A DNA stretch of 64,000 nt, taken from Patescibacteria group bacterium. GTDB taxonomy: Bacteria; Patescibacteriota; Microgenomatia; UBA1406; GWC2-37-13. Position numbers and translations under genes: made by a program. The DNA lies in contig BPJC01000004.1 of NCBI GenBank assembly GCA_026004415.1, forward strand, positions 1-64,000, read 5' to 3'. Every line of letters starts with the position of its first letter. Position 1 is the first letter of the stretch. Positions 44,146-53,355 of this stretch are shown in pieces. Below the pieces are notes generated by a model. It was given only the letters and a program-made list of their open reading frames with translations, was not told the DNA's origin and did no database searches.

Positions 44146-45938
44146 AAGTCTATTTTATCTAAAGACTTAGTATTTACAACATCATCTTTAGTTAACCAGC
44201 CTTTTTTGGCTATATCAACTCCATATTTTAAAAACTCCATGCTTTGGCAATCATGTGCATCTGTATTTATTATAAACTTAACGCCTTTGCTTTTGTATTT
44301 TTTAATCAATTCAAAAGGTAAATCTAGTCTCAATGGATTTGAGTTTATCTCAACAGCTATATCTTTGGTTTTGCAAACAGATAAAACTTTATCCCAGTCT
44401 GCAGTTATTGCTGGTCGTTTGTTAATTAAACGACCAGTTGGATGAGCTAAAATCCTAACATTGGGATACTCTAACGCCTTAACTAGTCTTTTGGTCATTG
44501 TATCTTTATCTTGCTCAAATGATGAATGAACAGATATAATCAAATAATCAAGATACTCAATGCAAGAATGGGGTATCGCTAATTCTCCATTGGGTAAAAT
44601 ATCGCATTCTATGGCTATAAAAACCTTAAATTGTTCAATATTTTTTGAGTAAATAATTTGATCATAAAAGCGCCGTCTTTCTGTTAAAATTTTTTTAACT
44701 TCTTGTTCAGAAAGGCTGTGTTGAGGATTGTGATCTGCAATTCCAATATAACTGTATCCTAAATTAATGGCTTTTGTTATAATCTCTTCTAAACTAGAGA
44801 CACCAAGATCATAAACAGTTTTAGTATTAAAGTTGCTATGTATATGCAAATCTCCTTTAATATCACTTGCTGTTATAAGATTTGGCAAATTATTTACTAA
44901 TGCTTTTTCTATTTCTTCATTGCCTTCTCTAATCTCAGGCGGAATATACTGTAGTTTTAAAAAATGGTACAGGTCCTTTTCATCTGAAAAATAAATCAAT
45001 CTGTTGTTTTTGATATCCTTTAGACCATATTCTGACAAAGAGTATCCAAGACGCAGAGCATGTTCTCTTAAGTTAATGTTATGAATTTTATTGCCAGTAA
45101 AATACTGTAGCATAGATCCATATTTAGATTTTTCAGCAATCCTTATATCAACTCTAATATTATTTTTTAAGATAATACTTGCTTTATTCGTTCCAGCATT
45201 TTCTATCTTTACTTTATTTGGATAATTAACAAAGTGATCTATAATCTTTTGGTTATTTTTGCTTACAACAGCAATATCTATATCTCCTACAGTTTCATAG
45301 CGTCTTCTGATAGATCCTAATACATCAATTTTTTCAATAGAATCTAATTTTTTAAGCCATTTAATAATAGCCCCAGCTATTTTATCTGCTTCAGAGAGTA
45401 AAATTCTGCTTTGTTTTGAGAAACTTAAGTATGTTTGTATCGCTTTGATAATAGATTCTTCAGATTTTGCACCAAACCCTTCTAAAACTTTTATTTTTCC
45501 TTGTTGCGCTATAGTCAATAAATCTTCATAGACTGTGTCTGGATTATATAATTTAAAAGTCTCAACTAACCTATATGCTTTTTTAGGTCCTATTGATCTT
45601 ACTTTGGTTAAAAGAAATACAGTAATTGGAATTCCAGACAGTATCTCTGCAATCTCTAGGCTATAACCATTTTTACAGTATTCTATGAGTTTTTGTTTTA
45701 TTATTTTTCCAATATTTTCAATTTCAAAATCTTCATTGTTTTTTATAAGATCGTATATCTCAACTGGATAGCTTTCTAATGCGTCTGCGGCGTTTTTATA
45801 AGCAATTATTCTAAAATAATCTTGTTTTTTTAACTCTAAACTGTAGGCAATATATCTAAGCAATTCAGCGAGTTCCTTATTGCTTTTGCCAAATAAATAC
45901 TTTTGTTTATAGTAATTTACATCAAAGTTTACACTCAT
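44124..45938 (-). CDS. polX: PolX-type DNA polymerase/3'-5' exonuclease
   Basis: This 604-residue protein has an N-terminal HhH/lyase-like region (ELAELLRYIAYSLELK, IGPKKAYRLVE, EGFGAKSEESIIKAI) and a family X nucleotidyltransferase with VLGSIRRRYETVGDIDIAVV carrying the metal Asp pair. The C-terminal PHP exonuclease domain has GDLHIHSNFNTK, GIADHNPQH and INTDAHD. Such enzymes fill gaps in base-excision repair. TATAAT lies 6 nt before the ATG, and it probably heads the long minus-strand run into gatCAB, dnaE and atp. Confidence 0.93.
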   Translation of the reverse strand: MSVNFDVNYYKQKYLFGKSNKELAELLRYIAYSLELKKQDYFRIIAYKNAADALESYPVEIYDLIKNNEDFEIENIGKIIKQKLIEYCKNGYSLEIAEILSGIPITVFLLTKVRSIGPKKAYRLVETFKLYNPDTVYEDLLTIAQQGKIKVLEGFGAKSEESIIKAIQTYLSFSKQSRILLSEADKIAGAIIKWLKKLDSIEKIDVLGSIRRRYETVGDIDIAVVSKNNQKIIDHFVNYPNKVKIENAGTNKASIILKNNIRVDIRIAEKSKYGSMLQYFTGNKIHNINLREHALRLGYSLSEYGLKDIKNNRLIYFSDEKDLYHFLKLQYIPPEIREGNEEIEKALVNNLPNLITASDIKGDLHIHSNFNTKTVYDLGVSSLEEIITKAINLGYSYIGIADHNPQHSLSEQEVKKILTERRRFYDQIIYSKNIEQFKVFIAIECDILPNGELAIPHSCIEYLDYLIISVHSSFEQDKDTMTKRLVKALEYPNVRILAHPTGRLINKRPAITADWDKVLSVCKTKDIAVEINSNPLRLDLPFELIKKYKSKGVKFIINTDAHDCQSMEFLKYGVDIAKKGWLTKDDVVNTKSLDKIDLWLTGKK

Positions 45939-45944
45939 ACTAAA

Positions 45945-45950
45945 ATTATA
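45945..45950 (-). promoter_or_regulatory. Candidate -10 box of polX and downstream run
   Basis: TATAAT lies 6 nt before the ATG at 45938. Confidence 0.5.
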
Positions 45951-45986
45951 ATTTAAGTATATCTATTATTTTTATGAATACTGTTG

Positions 45987-46586
45987 CTAATTTTGAGGTA
46001 TTTTTAGTTTTTGGCCTGTAAATAAAATATTTGGGTTGCTTAAATTGTTTGCTTTGGCAATCTTTGTCCAAGCATATCCATCACCGTAAACCTCTTGGGC
46101 TATCTTCCATAAGTGATCACCTTTCTTTACAGTATACTCGTTAATATTTGCTTTTCTTTGTTCTGTTTTTGCAGATGAGACTTTGTCTGTTGTTGGAGTT
46201 CTGTCAACAACATCTTTTGGCAAAACCAATTTTTGTCCAGCAAACAGTAAATTTGGATTATCTAAATTGTTTGCTTGGGCAATATCTACAGCATTATATC
46301 CTGATCCATAAACTTCTTCTGCAATTTTCCAAAGGTTATCTCCTCTTTTTACTATATATTCATTTACTTGATTGGAAGTTTTTTCATTTGTTTCTGTATT
46401 GGTCTCATTTTGTTGTTGATTAGTATCTTTTTTTTGCACAGCATCATATCCTTTGTAGTAATTATATAAGACTCCAACTGTAATTAATATAATTATAATT
46501 CCTGTTATTATATATGTTAAATTTTCAGTAACGAATTTTTTAAGGTCATTTATTTTATTATTAAAATCACTTTTTTTATTTTCCAT
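45987..46586 (-). CDS. Membrane-anchored protein with two LysM domains
   Basis: This 199-residue protein has a transmembrane helix at about 21-43, a Gln/Asn/Thr-rich linker, then two near-identical LysM modules at about 75-123 and 149-197 (YIVKRGDNLWKIAEEVYG; YTVKKGDHLWKIAQEVYG). LysM binds N-acetylglucosamine in peptidoglycan, so this probably tethers membrane to wall. No catalytic domain is attached. Confidence 0.92.
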   Translation of the reverse strand: MENKKSDFNNKINDLKKFVTENLTYIITGIIIILITVGVLYNYYKGYDAVQKKDTNQQQNETNTETNEKTSNQVNEYIVKRGDNLWKIAEEVYGSGYNAVDIAQANNLDNPNLLFAGQKLVLPKDVVDRTPTTDKVSSAKTEQRKANINEYTVKKGDHLWKIAQEVYGDGYAWTKIAKANNLSNPNILFTGQKLKIPQN

Positions 46587-46591
46587 AAATA

Positions 46592-46597
46592 ACTATA
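46592..46597 (-). promoter_or_regulatory. Candidate -10 box of the LysM gene
   Basis: TATAGT lies 5 nt before the ATG at 46586. Confidence 0.4.
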
Positions 46598-46670
46598 ATT
46601 TATTATAAGTTTAATATAACAAAGATTATAGTATATGTCAATAAGATGTATTAAGTTGTTTAATTAAATA

Positions 46671-48887
46671 TTAGTTATTGTTTAAGATTTTATTAATTAT
46701 TTCGTATAAATGCAGTATCGGTGAATAATAGATCTCTATTGTTTTAAAACCCGGCTCTAACTTGACGAAATAGGAATAATTTTGTATATTTTTAGTTAAT
46801 TGTTGGCCATCTGTTTTTATAATTTTTCCACCTGGTTGTTCTAATACTTCCAAAACAGCTCCAGACCTTAATTTTTTAGGCAACTTTAAAATAGTTTTGT
46901 TAGGAGTTTTTTTTATAATTTCTGGATATATTGTTTTATTACCAATTTTAATTGAATATATTGCTTTTGTCTCCTTAATTCTATAAATAAATAAATTTTG
47001 TATTCTTTTGTCTAAAATTAAATTGTTATATGATTTTAATTCAAAAGGAGAAATAATATATTTTACAGCTAAATTAGACCATCTTTGATCTGAAAATGTA
47101 ATTTTTGAAGTTTCAATATAATTTGTGTGAAAACCTTTGTCTTCTCCTCCTAAAAATGGGTTTTTGGCTATTAAATTAGAGTATTTTTCCTTATAATCAA
47201 CAGATGGGTTATTAAAATATTCTGCCAAGTTTTTAGGCACAAAAGTTGCATAACCTTGTACTGATGATACAGAATAAATAATATTCCAATTTGATGGGAC
47301 TCCCCAAAAAATATGTCTTAAGAGCTCATAATTGTTATTTAATTCGTTTATAAAAAAATCTTTTTCTTTTGAAAACGGCGGTCTTTTTAAGACTCCAGGC
47401 ATATAAGAATGTATTCCAGTATAAGGATAAACATCGAGTATAGACTGAATTCTAAAGTTTTTATTTTTATCCAGTTTATTTAGATAAGAAATATTTAAGA
47501 TAGAGTCTTCAATTATACTTTGGGGTATAAAAAGATTATGATAATAAGTATAGGTTAGACCCTCAACTAAGACAAATAAAAAAATTCCTAACCAAATGTT
47601 TTGATTTAAAAAAAGCACTACTAATAATAAAAAAATCCAAATAATTAGACTTCTAACAATAAGCATTTTTATCGAATTTATTGTTGCTAAATCATAAAAT
47701 GCATGGGGATATTTATTCAAAATCTTTAACAAATATATTGATAAATTGTCAAAAAATAAGTAAACGAATAATGTTAGTGAGCTTAAAATTACCATCAGCA
47801 ACATAATTTTTTTCTTTTGAGTTAAAATTAAACTTAATTCTTTATTTATTACTGATAAATTCTGTGCTATTTTGGCAACTAAAATAAAGAAAATCACGCT
47901 ATACATTTGTTGCATATTTCTTAGAAATGGTATTTGAATTAAGCCAAATGATAAAATATAGCAGATAAGCAAAACAAAGATCAAAGATGTTTCAATTTTT
48001 CGTTTAAATAAGAGGATAATCAAAAAAGGAAGTACTAAGATTGAGGTTGTGATTACTTCAACCTGGCCCACAGCCCAATTAGCTCCTTCTCTTATATTGC
48101 CAAAAATAAAAGGTAATATTATTTGAGTAAGTTGTATTGGATTGAGTGATGCTAATTTAGTATATTCAGTAGAATTCGTTAATCTAGTTGACTCTATAAT
48201 GATAGGAATGGCAAGCAATATATAGGGTAGTAAAAATATTGCTAAAAGCAAATTAAAAAGTAATATCTTTTTAAAAGGAATATTATAAATATATTGTGCT
48301 ATTAACAAAATAAGAAAAAGCCCAAACACAGCCATTTGAAAATGACCTGACAACACCATTAATACAGACCAAAAAACAGGTTTTAAATAATTTGATTTTT
48401 GAATATCTTTCAAAGCATAAAGAATCATTCCCCAATGTGAGATTACAGCCCACATAGTAGGATTATTCATTCTAATAAACACACCTTGTCCGGAAAATAG
48501 AATAATACCAAAAAATAAAAAACTCCATTTCAAACTTTTAGTTAGGTTCATGAAAAATTTAAGAAAGCCATAACTAAATATTAAAGTTGTAAAAAAAACC
48601 CAAATACTTATTGATAATGGGTATGGTGATAAAAAAAACAAATTGAATGGGTGTAAATTGCCAAGTCCAATATCAAAAGCAAAAGGAATTCCTGTAAAAA
48701 TATAAGGATTGTATAGAGGAAATATCCCCTTTTTAAGCCATAAACCTAAAAACAATTTATTCGGTAAAAATAAAATAATTGAGTCAGTAGGAAGATTTAT
48801 ATAAAAAAAATAAAAAATGGCTATAACCAATGAAATTAAAACAGACATTATTTTAATTATTTTGGTGTTAGCTATTTTTAAAAACAT
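46671..48887 (-). CDS. YfhO-like polytopic membrane protein
   Basis: This 738-residue protein has about a dozen transmembrane helices followed by a soluble C-terminal region (from about 460). The N-terminal loop LPTDSIILFLPNKLFLGLWLKKGIFPLYNPY and GHFQMAV match the YfhO/GT-C layout, used for transferring lipid-linked sugars to envelope polymers. An AGGA precedes the ATG. The neighbouring GT2 (49 kb) makes polyprenyl-phosphate sugars, so the pair may work in sequence. Confidence 0.8.
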   Translation of the reverse strand: MFLKIANTKIIKIMSVLISLVIAIFYFFYINLPTDSIILFLPNKLFLGLWLKKGIFPLYNPYIFTGIPFAFDIGLGNLHPFNLFFLSPYPLSISIWVFFTTLIFSYGFLKFFMNLTKSLKWSFLFFGIILFSGQGVFIRMNNPTMWAVISHWGMILYALKDIQKSNYLKPVFWSVLMVLSGHFQMAVFGLFLILLIAQYIYNIPFKKILLFNLLLAIFLLPYILLAIPIIIESTRLTNSTEYTKLASLNPIQLTQIILPFIFGNIREGANWAVGQVEVITTSILVLPFLIILLFKRKIETSLIFVLLICYILSFGLIQIPFLRNMQQMYSVIFFILVAKIAQNLSVINKELSLILTQKKKIMLLMVILSSLTLFVYLFFDNLSIYLLKILNKYPHAFYDLATINSIKMLIVRSLIIWIFLLLVVLFLNQNIWLGIFLFVLVEGLTYTYYHNLFIPQSIIEDSILNISYLNKLDKNKNFRIQSILDVYPYTGIHSYMPGVLKRPPFSKEKDFFINELNNNYELLRHIFWGVPSNWNIIYSVSSVQGYATFVPKNLAEYFNNPSVDYKEKYSNLIAKNPFLGGEDKGFHTNYIETSKITFSDQRWSNLAVKYIISPFELKSYNNLILDKRIQNLFIYRIKETKAIYSIKIGNKTIYPEIIKKTPNKTILKLPKKLRSGAVLEVLEQPGGKIIKTDGQQLTKNIQNYSYFVKLEPGFKTIEIYYSPILHLYEIINKILNNN

Positions 48888-48976
48888 TTCTATTCCTGCT
48901 TTATGTTTTAAAACAATTCATAATGTTTTAATTGTTTATTTTAGCTAATTTATAGAGCATAAAAATAATGTAGCTA

Positions 48977-49708
48977 CTAATCTGAAAATAAATTGTATTT
49001 TAATATTTCCCAAATAGCTTTAACACCATCTTTCCAATTTATTTTTTTTCCTTCTTCATAAGTTCTACCCCAATACGAGATTCCGACTTCATAAATTTTT
49101 ATTCCTTTTATCTTTGAGATTCTAGCTGTGATTTCTGGTTCAAAACCAAATCTTTTTGATTTTAGTTTTAATGCTATCTTTCTTATTAAATCTCCTTTGA
49201 AAACTTTGTATCCTGTTTCCATATCTGTTAAGTTTAGATTCGTAAAAGCATTAGAAAGAAGCGTTAAAAAGAAGTTGGCAATATAATGCCAAAAGTATAA
49301 AACCCTATGAGGTTTATCAGAGATAAATCTAGAACCGTAGACTACATCTGCATTGTTTTTTATAAAAGGTTCTAACAATCTTGGAAAATCGCTGGGATCA
49401 TATTCTAAGTCAGCATCTTGAATGATGACTATATCTCCTTTTGTTTTTAAAAAACCAAGTTTTAAAGCTGAACCTTTGCCTTCATTTTTGTTTTTATATA
49501 TAATTTTAAGTTTGTTTTTTTCATATTTTTTTTCAAGTTCTTTTAAAATTTCCTTTGTACCATCTGTTGAGTTGTCATCAACAACGATTATTTCTTTTTT
49601 TAGACCAAGAGAGTCAGAGTGTAAAACTCTATCTATTGTTTCTGATATAAAAAGCTTTTCATTGTAAACAGGTATTACTATTGAAAGTGTTTTAAATTTC
49701 TTTTCCAT
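48977..49708 (-). CDS. Polyprenyl-phosphate glycosyltransferase (DPM1-like GT2)
   Basis: This 243-residue protein has GT-A motifs LSIVIPVYNEKLFISETI, IVVDDNSTDGTKEIL and the metal-binding IIQDADLEYDPSDFPRLLEP, then DVVYGSRF and DMETGYKVFKGDL. This is the dolichol/undecaprenyl-phosphate mannosyl- or glucosyltransferase subgroup without C-terminal membrane helices. It probably supplies lipid-linked sugar to a GT-C enzyme. Confidence 0.92.
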   Translation of the reverse strand: MEKKFKTLSIVIPVYNEKLFISETIDRVLHSDSLGLKKEIIVVDDNSTDGTKEILKELEKKYEKNKLKIIYKNKNEGKGSALKLGFLKTKGDIVIIQDADLEYDPSDFPRLLEPFIKNNADVVYGSRFISDKPHRVLYFWHYIANFFLTLLSNAFTNLNLTDMETGYKVFKGDLIRKIALKLKSKRFGFEPEITARISKIKGIKIYEVGISYWGRTYEEGKKINWKDGVKAIWEILKYNLFSD

Positions 49709-49714
49709 AAAGTG

Positions 49715-49720
49715 ATTGTA
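49715..49720 (-). promoter_or_regulatory. Candidate -10 box of the DPM1-like gene
   Basis: TACAAT lies 6 nt before the ATG at 49708. Confidence 0.45.
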
Positions 49721-49803
49721 TCAAATATGAGGTATGTTTTCTAATAATATTAGTTTTTAATTATAGATAAGTTTATAAAAATAGAAAAATATTATAATCC
49801 TTG

Positions 49804-49875
49804 AGCCGGTGAGAGGATTTGAACCTCCAACCTCTCCCTTACGAAGGGATTGCTCTGCCATTGAGCTACACCGGC
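49804..49875 (-). tRNA. tRNA-Thr (CGT)
   Basis: Acceptor GCCGGTG pairs with CACCGGC, anticodon loop TTCGTAA sits on a TCCC/GGGA stem, and the T-arm contains AGGTTCAAATCCT. The discriminator is T, as in the GGT isoacceptor at 17015. No CCA is encoded. Confidence 0.92.
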
Positions 49876-49878
49876 AAA

Positions 49879-50598
49879 TTATGGTTGCTCTTTTGTTACC
49901 TTCAGCTCCTGTTCTGTTGCATTTCCAGCAAAGTCAACAGCTTTAATTGTTATATTATTTTCTCCATCGTTTAAAAAAAACCTATGTTCAAAACTTAAAT
50001 CAGATAAAAGTACTATTGGTTGACCATTTATTGTAAGTTCTGATTTCTCTGAAACTTTACCTTTGATTACAATAAAATCTAAAACTGTTGTTGTTGGTAT
50101 TTCTTCCAGTGAAATTTCTGGTGCGGTTTTGTCATAAACAATATTAAAGGTTTTAGTTTTTTTTTCTGTACTTTCTGATTTAGCAATAAAAAAAATAGAA
50201 TTGTCTCCTTCTTTGAGTCCGTTTATATCAAACTCTGTAATATTATCACCTGCTTTTATCTCAACTTCATCGTTTTTATTGTCATTTAAGTAGATCTCTA
50301 TAGCTTTTGCGTTTTGGATATCTAATCTTGCTTTAATTTTAGCTGAATTTGTAGCCTTAGGAATATCTATAGAACCTATCAAAATCTCTGGTTTAATCTC
50401 TTGTTGAGTTGTCTGAACTGGACCGGAGTCTTGTATAAAATAATTACTCAAAAAGGAAAGTATCATAATCATGATTTTAAGTCCAAAATACAACAGTACA
50501 AGTATAATAATTATTGCAATAAGCAATTTCATCCAAAGGCTTGATTTTGTTTTTGCAGATGAGGTTTTATTTGGGTTTAATTTATTTGCAATCCTCAT
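49879..50598 (-). CDS. Anchored protein with Ig-like domains
   Basis: This 239-residue protein has a basic N-terminus, a transmembrane helix at about 22-50 (LLIAIIIILVLLYFGLKIMI), then two Ig-like beta domains. The second (ISLEEIPTTTVLDFIVIKGK and LNDGENNITIKAVDFAGNAT) matches the Big/glucodextranase-B-type pattern common in surface proteins. It is probably a wall- or surface-binding module. It ends 3 nt before the tRNA-Thr. Confidence 0.8.
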   Translation of the reverse strand: MRIANKLNPNKTSSAKTKSSLWMKLLIAIIIILVLLYFGLKIMIMILSFLSNYFIQDSGPVQTTQQEIKPEILIGSIDIPKATNSAKIKARLDIQNAKAIEIYLNDNKNDEVEIKAGDNITEFDINGLKEGDNSIFFIAKSESTEKKTKTFNIVYDKTAPEISLEEIPTTTVLDFIVIKGKVSEKSELTINGQPIVLLSDLSFEHRFFLNDGENNITIKAVDFAGNATEQELKVTKEQP

Positions 50599-50606
50599 TT
50601 GTTTAT

Positions 50607-50612
50607 ATTATA
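50607..50612 (-). promoter_or_regulatory. Candidate -10 box of the Ig-like gene
   Basis: TATAAT lies 8 nt before the ATG at 50598. Confidence 0.5.
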
Positions 50613-50664
50613 TCTGAAGTTTTGGAGTAAATTTTCAGCAATTTGAGTTTTATCTACATTTATG

Positions 50665-50738
50665 TGACGCGTACGGGATTCGAACCCGTGATCTCCACCT
50701 TGAAAGGGTGGCGTCTTAGGCCACTAGACGAACGCGCC
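50665..50738 (-). tRNA. tRNA-Glu (TTC)
   Basis: Acceptor GGCGCGT pairs with ACGCGTC (one G-T), anticodon loop CTTTCAA sits on CCACC/GGTGG, and the T-arm contains GGGTTCGAATCCC. Discriminator A, no CCA. GatCAB in this window would use this tRNA family's mischarged Gln counterpart. Confidence 0.94.
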
Positions 50739-50772
50739 TTGAAACGATTTAACTACTTCATATTATAACAGA

Positions 50773-51939
50773 TTAGATTTTATATTTAAATTTAAGAAGG
50801 TTTAAGAATAAACTTAAATAAAACAAAACAAAAACATTAAACAGCGCATTATCTATAAGGCTGTAGGTTAACACATAGATTAAAATATCAGGAAATCTGT
50901 ACAGATTTAATAGTTGTACAAGTGCTAATAAAAACAAGCAAAATCCGATAATGCCTGTTGTTGCCCAAATACTCAAGTAAAGATTATGAAAATATGATTT
51001 TGAGTTATAAACAGGTTTTAGTTGTGCAATTTCATAATAATAAACCTCTTTTTTATAATTGCCAATGAAATTAAAACCAATGCCAAATAGAATATTTTTT
51101 TTAATAAGTTCAAGCGCTTGCTTTGAATCTTCTATTCTTGAGATAACTGTGTCTGATCTTAACAATTTGCCGCCTATATATGGATTTAGAAAAAACAAAA
51201 TTAGCGTTACTGCTCCTGCTAAGATTAAAAAAAACAGTTTTATCTTTGCTAAGAATCTTTTATTGAACAACAAGGCAATACCAAAAAGCATTATGCCAGC
51301 TCTAGCATAGGTTGCCAAAGAAAGCAATGAATGTAGTAAAAATAAACCTGTCCAGTTATTATATAAACTAAAAAAAGCAAATAATACAAATATATTATTG
51401 GTCAAGTATGTGTCTAGATAAACGCTAAATACTCTAAAGTAATGTGGATCCCAACCTAAATACTGCAGGTTTCTTAAGTTGGGATACCAGAGTATTTGAG
51501 CTATTGCAATAATAACTTGCAAAACTGCTGAAAGTTTTATAATTTTAATCAAAGGGTTTGAAGGTAAATATTTATTCTTAATTAAAGTGTATAAGATTGG
51601 AAATAATAATAAAAAAACAGTTATTCTTATCAAATAAAATACTCCAATTATGATTGAACTTTGATTATATCTAGTTGAATTAAAAGCAAAGTTGATCCAA
51701 GAGTAAACCAAAAAAAAATTTAAAAATTTAAACTTTGAAATTTGTATAACAAAGTCTTTTTTAATTTTTAACAAAGCAATTAAAACAAAGATATAAACCA
51801 ATACTTCAAAGATAGTAAATCTGATCTCTTTGGTAAAACTCAGTCTAGTCAAGAGACCAAAATTTGCAGTTAAAATTACAAAGCAGAGCAAATAAAATAT
51901 TAGTTTTTGTTCAACTTTGCTAATTATTTTTGCCAACAT
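50773..51939 (-). CDS. O-antigen ligase/polymerase-like membrane protein
   Basis: This 388-residue protein has about ten transmembrane helices and a longer external loop near residues 270-310 (RIEDSKQALELIKKNILFGI, GFNFIGNY, YFHNLYLSIWATTGIIGF), the Wzy_C/WaaL layout. Ligases of this kind join glycan chains to lipid or protein carriers at the cell surface. It overlaps the upstream GT2 by 20 nt, so the two form a unit. Confidence 0.8.
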   Translation of the reverse strand: MLAKIISKVEQKLIFYLLCFVILTANFGLLTRLSFTKEIRFTIFEVLVYIFVLIALLKIKKDFVIQISKFKFLNFFLVYSWINFAFNSTRYNQSSIIIGVFYLIRITVFLLLFPILYTLIKNKYLPSNPLIKIIKLSAVLQVIIAIAQILWYPNLRNLQYLGWDPHYFRVFSVYLDTYLTNNIFVLFAFFSLYNNWTGLFLLHSLLSLATYARAGIMLFGIALLFNKRFLAKIKLFFLILAGAVTLILFFLNPYIGGKLLRSDTVISRIEDSKQALELIKKNILFGIGFNFIGNYKKEVYYYEIAQLKPVYNSKSYFHNLYLSIWATTGIIGFCLFLLALVQLLNLYRFPDILIYVLTYSLIDNALFNVFVLFYLSLFLNLLKFKYKI

Positions 51940-52681
51940 AAGCCTTTGCTCTTGATAAGAATGAATGAAAAGACATCATAAATGAGTAAATAAAGCCTTC
52001 TGCTTTGTCTAAAAAGCCTAAGAGAATAAAATAACTGTAAATAAATTTTAGTATTGGTATAGTAAAGATCTCAATAGTTGAAATATTTTTTTGCGCTAAC
52101 TCTTTTGCTCTTAAATCTGAGTAGTAATTGATTTTATGCAAAAAGTCTTTAACTCCAGCATGTGAGTTATGAATTATTGATCCAGAGAGTTTATAAACTT
52201 TGCCTGAAGTCTGGTAAACTTCATGGACTTTGCCAATCCATCTTCCCTCAATGTTTTTATTTATCAATCGCGTTATACCAAATAGTCTTTGTTTAAAAAC
52301 TTCTCCATACTTTATTTTTTTGCCAAGAAACACATCATAACGAGGGATTCTATATCCAGCCGCTTTTGAGTTTAATTCTGTTGTCTTTAATAAAGTTTGC
52401 AGTTGTTTGTCGATAACTTCATCAGCGTCTAAAAAAAAGACCCAGTTGTTTTTTGCTTTTTTAAGACTTCTATTTCTCATTTCAGAAAAATCATCTGTCT
52501 TTAACTGCAAAAGTCTTACTTTGTCAAATGGTTTAATCAGATGTTTAATATTATTAATTACTGAGTTGTCAGAAATATTAGTTGTAAAAATAATTTCATC
52601 AAAGTAATTGTTTTCTTTGATTATTTTTTGAATTAGTTTATAATGTTGTTTGCCTAATAAAACAATAAGTGAAATTTTCAT
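51920..52681 (-). CDS. Family 2 glycosyltransferase
   Basis: This 253-residue protein starts MKISLIVLLGKQHYKLIQKI and has WVFFLDADEVIDKQLQTLL (metal-binding DxD) and a C-terminal amphipathic tail. It resembles the 18518-19396 protein in topology (both WaaE/KdtX-like). The TATAAT 8 nt before the ATG and the overlap with the ligase-like gene suggest a two-gene envelope glycan operon. Confidence 0.85.
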   Translation of the reverse strand: MKISLIVLLGKQHYKLIQKIIKENNYFDEIIFTTNISDNSVINNIKHLIKPFDKVRLLQLKTDDFSEMRNRSLKKAKNNWVFFLDADEVIDKQLQTLLKTTELNSKAAGYRIPRYDVFLGKKIKYGEVFKQRLFGITRLINKNIEGRWIGKVHEVYQTSGKVYKLSGSIIHNSHAGVKDFLHKINYYSDLRAKELAQKNISTIEIFTIPILKFIYSYFILLGFLDKAEGFIYSFMMSFHSFLSRAKAYVGKNN

Positions 52682-52689
52682 TTAACTTA

Positions 52690-52695
52690 ATTATA
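52690..52695 (-). promoter_or_regulatory. Candidate -10 box of the GT2/ligase unit
   Basis: TATAAT lies 8 nt before the ATG at 52681. Confidence 0.5.
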
Positions 52696-52730
52696 ATTTA
52701 ACATATTATTTAATTAAACTATTTGATTTT

Positions 52731-53345
52731 ATGATCAGATATATTATTACAGAATTTTTTTCATTTATAATGGATATTCTAGAGACTATTGCATTTGTTG
52801 GATCAATCTACCTTATAATCCATTTTTTTGTTTTTACACCTCATAGAATTGAAGGTCAATCAATGTACCCTACCTTTAATAATGGTGAAAATATCATAAC
52901 CAGCAAAATTCACTATAAAATATTTCCAATCAAAAGAGGAGATGTTGTTGTGTTTACGAGAGTTGATGTTCCTGAAAAAACTATGTTAATTAAAAGAGTT
53001 ATAGGTTTGCCTGGAGATGAAATTTTGATTCAAGATGGATATGTTTATTTAAATGGCAAGAAATTGGTTGAGCCATATATTGAAAGTTACACTAATCTTG
53101 ACAACTCTAGTGCGGTTATAGAAGGAGTCCCTTATAAAGTTCCAGTTGGCAGTGTTTTTGTAATGGGAGATAATCGATTAAACTCTCAAGATTCAAGATA
53201 TTTTGGCGCTATAAAAATAAATGTTATAGAAGGCAAAGTTGTTTTCAGATATTTTCCGTTAAATAAGATTGGCTTTATAGATAATGGTTTACCCAAAAAT
53301 TTACAAAGTTTTGTTTACTTTAGATCAATATTTAAGACAACATAA
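52731..53345 (+). CDS. lepB: Signal peptidase I
   Basis: This 204-residue protein has one N-terminal transmembrane helix and the Ser-Lys dyad. The nucleophile is in RIEGQSMYPTFNNGE and the general base Lys in MLIKRVIGLPGDEI, with the late box VFVMGDNRLNSQDSRYFG. It removes signal peptides from exported proteins such as the secreted ones in this window. It converges on the ParB-like gene. Confidence 0.96.
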   Translation: MIRYIITEFFSFIMDILETIAFVGSIYLIIHFFVFTPHRIEGQSMYPTFNNGENIITSKIHYKIFPIKRGDVVVFTRVDVPEKTMLIKRVIGLPGDEILIQDGYVYLNGKKLVEPYIESYTNLDNSSAVIEGVPYKVPVGSVFVMGDNRLNSQDSRYFGAIKINVIEGKVVFRYFPLNKIGFIDNGLPKNLQSFVYFRSIFKTT

Positions 53346-53355
53346 ATATTGTCAG